Origin: Stramonita haemastoma
Lineage: Eukaryota > Mollusca > Gastropoda > Neogastropoda > Muricidae
DNA length: 64,000 nucleotides
Assembly (NCBI GenBank): GCA_030674155.1
Contig: CM060320.1
Coordinates: 24,125,325-24,189,324, forward strand
Reading direction: 5' to 3'
A program made the translations under genes and the position numbers. Positions 1 to 64,000 of the stretch are shown here, one piece after another. The notes beneath the pieces were generated by a model. That model was given only the letters and a program-made list of their open reading frames with translations. It was not told where the DNA came from and made no database searches. Within the stretch, counting starts at the first letter, position 1; the number at the start of each line of letters is the position of its first letter.

Positions 1-412
1 ATTTGTTCATGCAGTTATCTTTGTTTTACAAATTGTTTGGGTTTTTTTGTTTTTTGTTTGGGGATGGGGGGCTGTTTTGTTTTACTGATTGTTATTTCAT
101 TTTAAAGATCCTTCTTTTGTTGTTGTTTTTTTCCTCAAAATATGCTGAAAATAAACAAACTTGATTCACAATGGATGAATTTTGAAGTTTTGTTTTCACT
201 GCTATTGTTGTTTTTTTCTCTTTTCCTTTTAAAGGGGGTGGGAGGTGGGAGGGGTTTACATCACTAATCAAGGCATTGTCTTTGAGTAAGCAATATGGTA
301 ATCATTGTCCTTTTTAAAAAAAAAAATTATTCCTTTATTTTGCCCCAAAATTCAGCTCCCTGTTATTATCTCTCAACTCCAAGGCTATTCTTACCTAAGC
401 CTAATCCTCTGT

Positions 413-429
413 GTGGTGTGTGTGTGTGT

Positions 430-495
<66 letters not shown>
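413..495. repeat. (TG)n microsatellite in the 3' flank
   Basis: Nearly pure TG run. The rest of 1-1189 is AT-rich, with homopolymer runs and no coding signal on either strand. Confidence 0.95.
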
Positions 496-610
496 GTGTG
501 TGTGAAGAGTGTGCGCACGTGTGCGTGTGCGCATGCATGCATGCCAGCCAGCCTTTCTGAGTGTCTCTGTCCTTATGAACGAATGGTCATGAGTATAACA
601 GAAAAAATCT

Positions 611-616
611 TTTATT
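611..616 (-). terminator. Candidate polyadenylation signal for PLCB4
   Basis: AATAAA on the minus strand about 1.0 kb past the stop codon; a second AATAAA lies at 334-339. Either would give a 3' UTR of roughly 1.0-1.3 kb containing the 1190-1575 minisatellite. No transcript evidence is available. Confidence 0.3.
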
Positions 617-1189
617 TTTTAAACAAAGAAACAAAAAAGAAAGTACTATTTTACTGCTCTTGTTCCATGTTTAATTAAGTCTGAACAGCTAACTCCAGAA
701 AAAGCAAGAAAAAGTTGCACAAACTGAGCATTCCCCACAGATAATCTGTACATACCCTTATGTGTCAAACAAACAAGATACTCTTCTGCCTACACTTTCC
801 CTTTTCTTCACCAAACAGGACCAACATCTGAACAGACACAGTTCAGTCCAATCCAAGATTCTTCATCCCCTCCTATCCATTCAACCATTTTAACCTTTCT
901 TCTCTATGTAATGTTGAAAAAAATAATGGTAATGAAAATAATAATAAGAACAATAAACCTCAAAATATCAACACAGCCATGTCAAGTTATAAAGCAGTGC
1001 CAGCAGTTCTTCACTCATATACAATGCCATGTCAGCCCTCCACGTTTCTTTCCACAAGTCTTTTTTTGAAACATGAAGGAAACCAAAAAAAAAAAATAAA
1101 AAAAACCCACAAACAAAAAAAAAGAAACTTCATTAATTAAAGTCTCTGCCTAAGCAGAAGAGGACTGGAACAGCAGAGTGGTGTTTACT

Positions 1190-1575
1190 GGCCACATGAT
1201 ATCTGACCCCACGTGAGGTCACACATAATCTGAAAACTGTACACACGAAATAACAGTTGAGGTAACGATACTACCAACATTACACTAATCTGACCCCAAC
1301 AGTTGAGGTCACACGATAATCTGACCCCAACAGCTGTGGCACACGTCTGACCCAACAGTGATCACACGATAATCTGACCCCAACAGCTGCTGGTCACACG
1401 ATAATCTGACCCCAACAGTTGAGGCCACACGATAATCTGACCCCAACAGCTGCGGCCACACAATAATCTGACCCCAACAGCTGCAGCCACAGATAATCTG
1501 ACCCCAACAGCTACAGCCACATGATAATCTGACCCCAACAGCTGTGGCCACACGATATCTGACCCCAACAGTGCG
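1190..1575. repeat. 3' UTR minisatellite, about 31-35-bp unit
   Basis: About eleven imperfect copies containing ATAATCTGACCCCAACAG followed by a variable CTGyGGCCACACG part. In mRNA sense each unit carries TGTTGGGGTCAGATTAT. The array ends about 50 nt from the PLCB4 stop, so it is probably transcribed. Confidence 0.9.
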
Positions 1576-1624
1576 GACAGACTGTGACCAACGGGCACCT
1601 GGTGGCTGTGGACGTCTGGCTCCC

Positions 1625-55116
<53,492 letters not shown>

Positions 55117-55242
55117 CTGACAAAAGCTGCCTCAGCGCCAAGTCCTGCCAACACAAAACAAAGCTATTATAGTATTGTCCAAGAATGCATTTCTACAGGT
55201 ACTATTTAAAAAAAAATTAATTTATTTATTTTTTTTATTTTT

Positions 55243-55611
55243 TATTTTATTCTTTTATATTGAGGATAATGGAATAAGCACTCTTGTGCTTTTTTTCATC
55301 CAGTCCCCGAGTATATGCAGTTTTGTAAATATTGTCATCTGTTCCCACTGGCACACAATGGCCTACTCTTACAAAAAGCGGAACAGGCCTACTCTTACAA
55401 AAAGCGGAACAGGATTTAACATGTGCACAAGATGTTCTGCTTGCATCCACACATGTGGCCTCGGTTTACATTCTCATCTGAAAGACTTTTGGGGAGAGTG
55501 GAGTCAGCACTGATGTTAACTCCAGGGGAAAAATCCCCTTGAACGGGAATTGAACTCGGTCGTCAAATTGCGAGCACTATATGTTCTGACCACTAGGCTA
55601 TCCCGTCCCCC
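55243..55611 (-). mobile_element. SINE family A, near full-length minus copy
   Basis: Complete from tail (TCTTTTATATTGAGGATAAT) to head (GACCACTAGGCTATCCCGTC, the reverse of the tRNA-like start). A 24-bp internal duplication (CCTACTCTTACAAAAAGCGG plus AACA) occurs at about 55361-55410. It lies just upstream of exon 1 and abuts a (TA)n tract at 55612-55660. Confidence 0.92.
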
Positions 55612-55621
55612 TATATATATA

Positions 55622-55661
<40 letters not shown>

Positions 55662-55686
55662 GTGGATCTGTCTTATCAGTCTCCGC

Positions 55687-56110
55687 CCTATAGTGGATCA
55701 GTGGTCTAGAGATTATGCACCTGCCTAGAAAGAGGAAAGTCTGAGTCAGAAGTGTGCATTGGTACCATCCCTGTTTGAGCCCGAAACTCCCCCCCCCCCC
55801 CCCCCCCATCCATAAGACCATGAGTGGTGGTCTGGATGCTAGTCCTCTCTGATGAGACAATTAACAAAGGTGCCATGTGTCACACATATTTAGTGCAACA
55901 TAAAACAACCCATGGCAACAAAAGAGTTGTCCGAGGCAAAAATCTGTAGGAAAAAAAAAGCCACCCTGATAGGGAAACAAATACAGTTGCAGACAGGAAA
56001 AGAAAAAAAGAGAGTGGCACGCTCTTGTGGTGACACGCTCTCCCAGGGGAGAGCAGCCCGAATTTCACACAGAAAAATCTGCTACGGCTTAAAGTGGTAT
56101 AAAATAAATA
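55687..56110 (+). mobile_element. SINE-like repeat, family C (copy 2)
   Basis: Same landmarks as 2763-3177 (GACCATGAGTGGTGGTCTGG, CTGATAGGGAAACA, AAAGTGGTATAAAA), with a C18 run at 55790-55807 in the body and an (AATA)n tail. Confidence 0.85.
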
Positions 56111-56369
56111 AATAAATAAATAAAATGCATACATACATATTTATACAAATTCTGTCTGTCTCTCCTCTCCTCTCTCTCTTCTCCCTGCCTCTCTCATTGC
56201 AAGCATACATTGGTTTGGTATGATTCTATTAGAATCCCAGCAGTGCTACCCTATTTAGGGATTTTACCATCAACCAATCACCGTAGTGTGTGCACATATA
56301 CACACCATATTAAAAAGAACCATTATCTACATATATGCCCATGTACAAAAAAGAGACACATACACAATA

Positions 56370-56840
56370 TGTACACACACACCACACACACACACACACA
56401 CAACACACACACACACACACACAACACACACACACACTCACACACAGAAAAACATTCTAACTAAGAACATATATAGTTCTTGAACAATCATTGTGATCTC
56501 AAAACAATCATCAATCACTTTCAGATAAATTAGAACAAGATGAAGCCAACCATAAAAAAAAACCTTCCTAAAAAAAAGTGACAAACATCATACCCTGCAG
56601 ACGACAACCTGATCCGACATTATGACCGAGCAACATCACACATAATCCCCACAAGTACAACCACCTTGCACAGCAACAGATGCTTTTATCGCCCCATTTT
56701 TATGAGGACTGCATTATTCTTTGTCGGTTTTGTCACTGCTGTTGCTTCTTATTGTTGTTGTTGCTGATGATGTTTTTGTTGAGTTTCTGGCTTGTGTGTG
56801 TTGTTTTTCATGTTTGTTTTTTTGGGGTTTGTGTGTGTTG

Positions 56841-56920
<80 letters not shown>

Positions 56921-56975
56921 GCACACATGCATGTGTGCATGCATGCTTGTGTGTGTCACAGTCAAAGTTGTGGGG

Positions 56976-57026
<51 letters not shown>

Positions 57027-57052
57027 GTTGATGTGTGTGTGTGTTGAGTTTT

Positions 57053-57136
<84 letters not shown>

Positions 57137-57405
57137 ACAACTCATTCTCTTTTTTTCAGCAATATTCAAAGACCGAGTCTCTCTTTTTTTTTCACCTGAA
57201 AGTTGCAAACTAATGTAGCTTATCCATACATGTAGTGTTTCCTTAAGACTTTTATGATGATGTTACTTTGAACACAAGACCATGTTCCCATTTACACTTA
57301 TTTACAGTGGTCAGTTATCATCTCTAACTATCTGTTTTAACAATATTCGTGTTTGTGTGTGTGTGTGTGTGGTGTGTGTGTGTGTACATGTGTGTGTGTG
57401 TGTCT
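56370..57405. repeat. Cluster of (CA)n and (TG)n tracts in the 5' region
   Basis: CA at 56370-56445; TG at 56840-56918, 56976-57052, 57053-57133 and 57355-57405. The opposite-strand tracts form a long imperfect inverted arrangement. All Cys/Val or His/Thr frames here are repeat artefacts. Confidence 0.95.
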
Positions 57406-57925
57406 GTGTGCACATCCGTGAATGTGTGCATTGTGTTTGCAAGTGCGCACACGTGTACATACATGTGCTTAAGCACACATGCACCTTTATGAAGTCCTAA
57501 AACAAAATTGTTTTCCTCATGTTCAACATATCTTCTGAAGTCGGAGTATGACTACCTATATTGCGAGGTACTTGGAAACAGTCATACAAGTAAAATTCTC
57601 ATTCAGTGTGCCATTTCAATTTCACAGTGATTCCCAGTTGGGATTACTGAGTCAGAGTGTACATTCTGGGTGACTCCCAGAGTGTTAAGCTAGGGAAGGC
57701 ACAACAACAACATCATGTTAAACATGAGATGATAAAGAGGGAAAAAAGTTACAGTATTACATACTGTTTGAGGAAGGGAAAGGAAGAGAGGAAGGGGAGA
57801 GAGAAAAGGGGTAGTGGTGCAGGAAAGTGGTAATAGATAGATAGATACACTGACAAAGAAAGAGACAAAGAAAAACAGACACAAACACTAAAACAGAGAG
57901 GAGATAGACAGACAGACAGAGAAGG

Positions 57926-58178
<253 letters not shown>

Positions 58179-58179
58179 A

Positions 58180-59470
58180 AAATTAATAATAAAAGAAACA
58201 TTCTAAATGAAATTAATAAAACCTTGAACAGACAAAAAGAAAGGAAAGGCAGAGGGTGACTCTAAGTCCAAGAATGAGAAAAACAGAGACAGGGGCAGAC
58301 AAAAAGGGACTGTCTCAGACAGCGGCCAGAGGGAAGGAAAATTCATTTTTCAAAATAGTTAAACATCAGTTTCACATGACTGCAACTTTTTTTTTTAGAC
58401 CCTTAGGACCTTTGCTCTCAAAAAAATGGGGGCAGATGTTATTTAAAACTAAATTTAGAATCCAAAACACTGGTCCACTAGTCCATAAAAAATACCTTTC
58501 TTCTTCTGTTACATTACAAAAATTGAAGAAGAAAATGAAGTAGGAAAATGTAATTCTAATTTAAATGTATCTCAATATCTGATACTGCTTATGAAAAAAA
58601 GCATCAGGAAAATACTTGTTCCCAGTATAAAATTATTCTCATCAGATACCACTTCCATAATGAAGTGTTTTTAATCAACTATTCTTGTTTATATAATTGT
58701 GTCACATTTGTGTAGGTATGAAATATATCAACATTTACGGTTCTCGCAGGGTAGTTAATATAAAATCTCTGCTACTATCACTTCTACTCCTAATGCTAGT
58801 ACTACTATTGTTGCTCCTTCTGCTGCAGCAACTGCCATTATTACTAATATAATCATCTACCATCACCTCAATTTTGTATCATTCTTCATCTTCTTATTCT
58901 TCTGATGCTGCAGCTGTTGTCATTATTACTAGTATTAATCATCTGTCATACTCTTCTTCTTCTTCTGAATATTATCTACTACTACTACTACTACTACTAC
59001 TATATACTACTACTACTTACTAACTACTATTTTTATTAAATATCATCATCATCATCATCAACATCCTCTCCTCATTATTATTATCATTATTAATATTACT
59101 ACCAACTTTTATTGTTCTTGTAATAATCATCACAACAGCATGTTGTTGTTCTTATCATCATCATCATCACCATCATCCAATATGAATAAACCAAGAGTTG
59201 ACCTTCATACTTTTAACAACTTTGACTGATGCCCTGCCATACTTAATATCCTCCATGAAGGCTGACACTGAAACTGTAACACCACCACCCCACTCCCCCC
59301 AATATCAAGAAACCCATCAGTGGCAATGACGATTCACAAACAAAAATCAAAGTTTATTTTTCTACCAAAAACCAAAGTAAATAAAAACACCCCCCCCCCC
59401 CCCCCCCCCCCCTCATTCAAACAGTAACCTATAAAAAAACATTTTAATTTATTTATTTATTTATTTATTT
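58180..59470. other. 5' region, AT-rich with trinucleotide and poly-C blocks
   Basis: (ACT)n/(TCA)n patches at 58780-59180 and a poly-C run of about 23 at 59390-59412. No coding exon, CpG-rich core or convincing promoter seen. Confidence 0.55.
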
Positions 59471-59476
59471 ATTTAT

Positions 59477-59795
59477 TCTTCTATATGAGGAAAATGGAAT
59501 AAGCACTCATGTGCTTTTTTTCATCCAGTCCCTGTGTGTATGCAGTTTTGTAAATCTTGTCATCTGTTCCCACCAGCACACAATGGCCTACTCTTACAAA
59601 TACAGAGCAGGATTTAACGTGTGCGCAAGATGTGCGCGTTCGCACACGGGCCTTCGTTTATAGTCTCATCCGAAAGACTTTTGGGAGAGTGGAGTCAGTG
59701 CTGATGTTAACTCCAGGGGAAAAATCCCTTGACTCGGAATCGAACCCGGGTCGTCAAATTGCAGCACAATGTTCATACCACTGGCTATCCTTGAA
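59477..59795 (-). mobile_element. SINE family A, near full-length minus copy
   Basis: Tail TTATTCTTCTATATGAGGAA, CATCTGTTCCCACCAGCACA, TTATAGTCTCATCCGAAAGA, and the B box on the minus strand (GAATCGAACCCGGGTCGTCA). Confidence 0.92.
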
Positions 59796-59894
59796 TTATA
59801 TGAAAGCTGTACAGTACGACAAGACTACACAGCAGATTGGCGTGACATAATAGTACAAAATACAAAATATTCTGATAAGCAGAAGGTTTTAATA

Positions 59895-60067
59895 TATATG
59901 TGCAAGATGTTCTGCGTGCAATCAGTTTATAGTCTCATTCAAAGGACTTTTGAGGGAGTGGAGTAGGCACCGATGTTAACTCCAGAGGAAAAATCCTCTT
60001 CAACGAAATTTGAACCTGGTCAGCAGATCACCTGCGCATCACTCCGATCACCAGGCTATCCTGTCCC
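59895..60067 (-). mobile_element. SINE family A, head half, minus copy
   Basis: AAGATGTTCTGCGTGC, TTTATAGTCTCATTCAAAGG, GATGTTAACTCCAGAGGAAA and the head ATCACCAGGCTATCCTGTCC. About 100 bp after the previous copy, in the same orientation. Confidence 0.85.
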
Positions 60068-60367
60068 TTTCAGTTAAACAGCATTATGATGAGAGGAATT
60101 ACTGGACTAACTAATAAACTTTTGATCACACAGAAAAGAAATGGCGATTTGAATTAATGTCAAAAGAACAAATCAATGGGTCTGATACACAGACGAGAAG
60201 CTAACAAACTGAAAACAACCATCTGCTACTCGTGGCACAGCTGCACCATATGACACTAAGTGACTGGTTTACCAGTGTGTTTGCAACACAAGCACATGTA
60301 CTGTATGTATACAACAAGCATTTTGACATGGGCACTCATGCATGAAAACACAATTTGATAAATCAAA

Positions 60368-60415
60368 TCTGTGTGTGTTGTGTGTGTGTGTGTGTGTTGT
60401 GTGTGTGTGTGTGTG

Positions 60416-60463
<48 letters not shown>

Positions 60464-60600
60464 TGTTGGTGTGTGCGTGTGCGTGTCATGCATGTGTGCA
60501 TGTGGTGCGTGCTGTGTGCATGGTGTGCGGTGCATGTGCGTGCGTGCGCGTGCTGTGGTGTGCGTGCGTGCTGTGCGTGTGTGAGTCGTGCGTGTGTGTG
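60368..60600. repeat. (TG)n tract grading into TGCG/TGCATG-rich sequence
   Basis: About 95 bp TG then about 130 bp of GTGCG, GTGCATG and GTGCTG permutations. Largely alternating purine-pyrimidine with several CpGs. A C26 run at 60781-60806 follows. Confidence 0.92.
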
Positions 60601-61125
60601 TAAGTGACTGAGAGAAAGACACAGAGACAGAGACAACGATGGAGAGACAATAGAAAAAAGTTCAATATGATAAGTATGCACCTACGCATGCATGTGTAAA
60701 ATGTGTGTATGCCTGTGTGCATCTGCACTTGTGAAAAGATCATATATACACTGATCATCAATGATAAAATCCATACTTCAACCCCCCCCCCCCCCCCCCC
60801 CCCCCCAGCCTCATCTTTTTAAATCTATAAAACAGTATCTCAGTGCTGCATTTCCAACGCCACTCATTTTCGCTTACCACCACACTACAAGTCAGTCAAT
60901 CACTCTCACTCTCAGGCCAGTTCTGTTGCTATTCAATAACATCCCAAAATATTTTATAAGCCCTGGCATATATACAGTTGGTGGCTCTCCCCAGAGTGTA
61001 CAGGTGACCTTTCTAATCCATCACACACTGGACACCACCAATAAATTTTTTATTTAGTCTCCCCCCACCTCCACCCCTACCCCTAGACATACACACTCAA
61101 TAGCCAGACTGAATGAGATACCCAG

Positions 61126-61640
61126 CCTAGCGGGAATGATTGAACAACACCCCATCCTTCAAGACACTGAAGCCGGAGGCTGTGACATGAACTCCCACAG
61201 GCATGCTTACAAGCAAAGAAGAAACTGAAATTGAGATCACCATGAGACCAGGGCAACATGGGTCATTGATTGACTGACTGAGTCCTCCGACACAATTTTC
61301 TTTTACGTCAGATGATCGGTGATGGATGCTGATGAAGATACTTTGAAGAACAAAAGTCCATCCCAGTTTGACTCTTGAGACAACATGACAGAGCTGTGCT
61401 CTTTGATCCTGGTATCTATCCACCCACCAGGCCCATGATATACAGTATACAGACATACAGCACAGGTAAACTAAGAAACTAGTGGTTGTGAGGTCTTAGA
61501 CTTCCTATCATACCCACAGCACACTTTGTGACTTACTCTGGGTATAACCCCACCTGAATTACCTGTCTATGATACAATCAGGACCCATAATCTTCCAGCT
61601 ATTGATCCAGCATGCTAACCCCTGTGCAACAGCAGCTGGC
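61126..61640 (-). mobile_element. Diverged copy of retroposon family D
   Basis: Shares ATCACCATGAGACCAG, CACCAGGCCC, CCCACAGCACAC and CTCTGGGTA blocks, in the same order, with 40177-41053. The degraded tRNA-like end is near 61600-61640 (GCATGCTAACCCCTGTGCAA). Confidence 0.75.
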
Positions 61641-62503
61641 ATTAAGTTCAGCTTGAAAGTTAACCAATAGTTCTGAGCAACTAAAAACCCTTTTCCCCCA
61701 TGAATAAACACTTTCCTTGATTTCTTAAAAACAAACAAACAAAAAACCCTAAATGTTCACAGTAATGTCCTACTATCACTAGTATCAGCACTTTAGTTCT
61801 ACAGCTTGAACAAAAAATGGCAAAAACTCTGTCAGAATTTACAGTCCTTGTCACTTTTGTCAGTTTTACAATCTTCCTGTCCTTTAAAAATGTCTGGCTA
61901 CATGAGTACATCACATATATCACTTGCACTGTTTTCTCCTATTACATAAAAGTTTGTACTCTTTGATGACTGAGCTAAGTCCAACTCCTATATAATATTT
62001 TCTTTCTTTCTTAATTTTTTTTTCCACAACTGGAAAAGACTTTCATCAGCAAAAGTTCTGTACTGGTCACATAAAAAAAAAAAAGAAGATGAACAAAGAA
62101 AAACAATGCGAAGTATCTATCTTAATTCTTTACAGCTCGTTTCACAAATACTTAATTCTGAGAAAACTTATTTCATAGATAGTGAAAGTCTAGAAACGTT
62201 TGCACTGTGTGATACAGCAAAATCAAAAACTTTGAGTATGATGAGCCCTCACTGGCAAAACAGTGCTGTCATTTGCTTTTGATTCTGTCACCTACCTTCT
62301 AAAGGATGATCTGCATTGAGCTTGAAGTTTTGTCAAATTCCTGACTTATTTAATTTTTTTTTTACACACACACCCAAACACCCACCAGCAATTAAAAACA
62401 ATAATAATAAATAACAACTATGTTATCATTAATGATGAAAAAATTAAATGTTTAGGACCTTTATACCTGAATCTAGTAAAAAACTGGGTACGATTTTATT
62501 AAA

Positions 62504-62505
62504 TG

Positions 62506-62580
<75 letters not shown>

Positions 62581-62695
62581 TGTGAGGTGGTGTGTGTGTG
62601 TTGTGTGTGTGTGGTGTGTGTTGTGTGTTGTGTGTGTTGTTGTGTGTTGTGTGTCTGTGTCTGTGTGTGTGTGTGCCTGTGTGTATTGTGGTGTT
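62504..62695. repeat. (GA)n-(TG)n compound microsatellite
   Basis: About 75 bp of GA followed by about 115 bp of TG with frequent TTGTG interruptions. Confidence 0.96.
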
Positions 62696-62734
62696 GCATG
62701 TGCAAACATTCTTTTTATAGTGTGTGTAATTCTT

Positions 62735-62882
62735 TTATTTATTTTATTCTAAAATTATTTCAAGGATAATTGAATAAGCACTCATGTGCTTTTTACATCC
62801 AGTCCCTGTGTGTATGCAGTTGTGTATATTTTGTCATCCATTCCCACCAGCACAAAATGGCCTACTCTTTTGAAAAGCTTGG
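62735..62882 (-). mobile_element. SINE family A, 3' end, minus copy
   Basis: AAGGATAATTGAATAAGCAC, TTTTTACATCCAGTCCCTGT, TTGTCATCCATTCCCACCAG, ATGGCCTACTCTTTTGAAAA. Confidence 0.86.
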
Positions 62883-63072
62883 TATTTTACAAGCAGTAAG
62901 TTTAAATTCTTTTCTACATCTCTCAGCTGGAATATGTTATCAAATTATTACAGAGGCATTTGTTCCTCTTTTGTTGTTGTTTGTTTATTTCTGTCTTACA
63001 GCTTAGTCCAACAAAACCAGGTAAAAATAGAGAGCTCTTAATTTACATTATTTAGCTTTGAAAACACACAAC

Positions 63073-63105
<33 letters not shown>

Positions 63106-64000
63106 CCAACACCAATAAAAGACACCTCATTTGCTCTGCCAAGAGTGGCCATGTTGATCCATGGAAATTCAGTTTTATTTTACAAATTATTTTATCTATG
63201 AGAGTAGTCACCAACAAATGAAAATCAAAACTTACAATGAATCTATTTTTTTTTCACCAAGTCAGTAAATAAACTAAAGTACACTTACAAACAGCGGTGT
63301 GTATAACTTACTAACAGAGGCCACAGAAACTGAGAAAAGATCACTTTATCAAACTAAGGACTGACTGAGGCATCCAAAAGAAGGATGATCTCCTTAAATT
63401 GTTTTGCGCATGCCACAACACAACCTACACAAGTCAAATCTCATTTATATATTGCATTACTATTTACAGATCTACAAAAACAAAGACACTACTTGTCATG
63501 TCTGCTACATTATTACTATAGTATAACATGACAAGAAACACTAAGCGCATTCTAAGTCATTTCCGCACACAAAGTGCAAGGCTGTGGGCGTGTCTTCCCT
63601 AGTTCTTACAGCTTTACAGCCTACATCCTTATCAATTATAATTCCTATCCTTTCCTTTCCATGAAAAACATAGGAGACCCCTTTTACCCCGGCAAGCTGT
63701 GCACTGCGGCTTGCAAGCCTACAAGAAAAAAAGTGCTTTTCTTTATAAATGCAATTCTATACCATCCCTATTCTCAGCCATTGATACAACTGACCTTTTT
63801 TATCATCTTTGTCTTGTCTTTCTTTTTTTTTTTGTTTTTTTGCCCTGTGTCTGAATTGTCCAGCCGCGTTGTCTGCCTGATTAATGCTAACTGTCTGTGT
63901 TGTTGTTGATGAATGCCTATTAACTGAATCGGTGTTGCTGTTGTCGACGTCGCAATTAGTACTAATTTGTTAGCTCTTCTGTGGCAACATCATTTGGAGT
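62883..64000. other. 5' flank, no gene identified
   Basis: AT-rich sequence with a (CA)n tract at 63066-63102. The last ~450 bp are less repetitive and contain a few CpGs (e.g. GTCGACGTCGC near 63943), but I see no exon or core promoter that can be assigned to PLCB4. Confidence 0.4.

Noticed and set aside
56680..57213. Cys/Val and His/Thr-rich frames over CA/TG tracts here and elsewhere
   Set aside because: Translations of dinucleotide repeats, not genes.
63550..64000. Promoter or first non-coding exon of PLCB4
   Set aside because: A few CpGs and lower repeat content only; no core motif or splice donor that could be tied to exon 1.

Overview
This is animal nuclear DNA. It is AT-rich, has split genes with GT..AG introns, long (CA)n/(TG)n tracts and many tRNA-derived SINEs. 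The SINE set and the level of PLC similarity suggest a lophotrochozoan, most likely a gastropod mollusc; that placement is inference and no species can be named from the window.

One gene is recognisable and fills most of the window. It is a complete phospholipase C-beta of the PLCB4/norpA class on the minus strand, in 33 coding exons from the ATG at 55116 to the stop at 1625. Exon phases agree across the model (one boundary, exons 17/18, is less certain). If six small indels or indel clusters are allowed for, the product is about 1227 residues: PH domain (exons 1-5), EF hands (6-11), catalytic X half (11-15), acidic/Ser-rich X-Y linker (16-18), Y half (19-23), C2 (24-26) and a long coiled-coil C-terminal domain (27-33). 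Catalytic residues fall at His327, Asn328, Glu357, Asp359, His374 and Glu408. The protein ends in ETVV, a class I PDZ-ligand pattern. By family it is a Gq-coupled PIP2 hydrolase, the type used in rhabdomeric photoreceptors.

Layout: 1-1.6 kb, 3' flank and probable 3' UTR with a minisatellite; 1.6-10.5 kb, C-terminal-domain exons embedded in tandem arrays; 10.9-15.2 kb, C2 and Y exons among the longest CA tracts; 15-37 kb, large introns with SINEs, a DNA transposon and repeat-poor stretches; 37-55 kb, X-domain to N-terminal exons; 55-64 kb, 5' flank or a 5' UTR intron made of SINEs and simple repeats, with no coding exon seen.

Two things stand out. First, several minisatellites contain copies of this gene's own splice borders. 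The exon 27/28 intron is built almost entirely from repeats of its own donor side and acceptor side, and the next intron carries about eleven copies of the exon 28 donor border. Second, frame-breaking indels are confined to exons 11, 19, 22, 24 and 25, several of them beside long CA tracts, which looks more like consensus error than gene decay.
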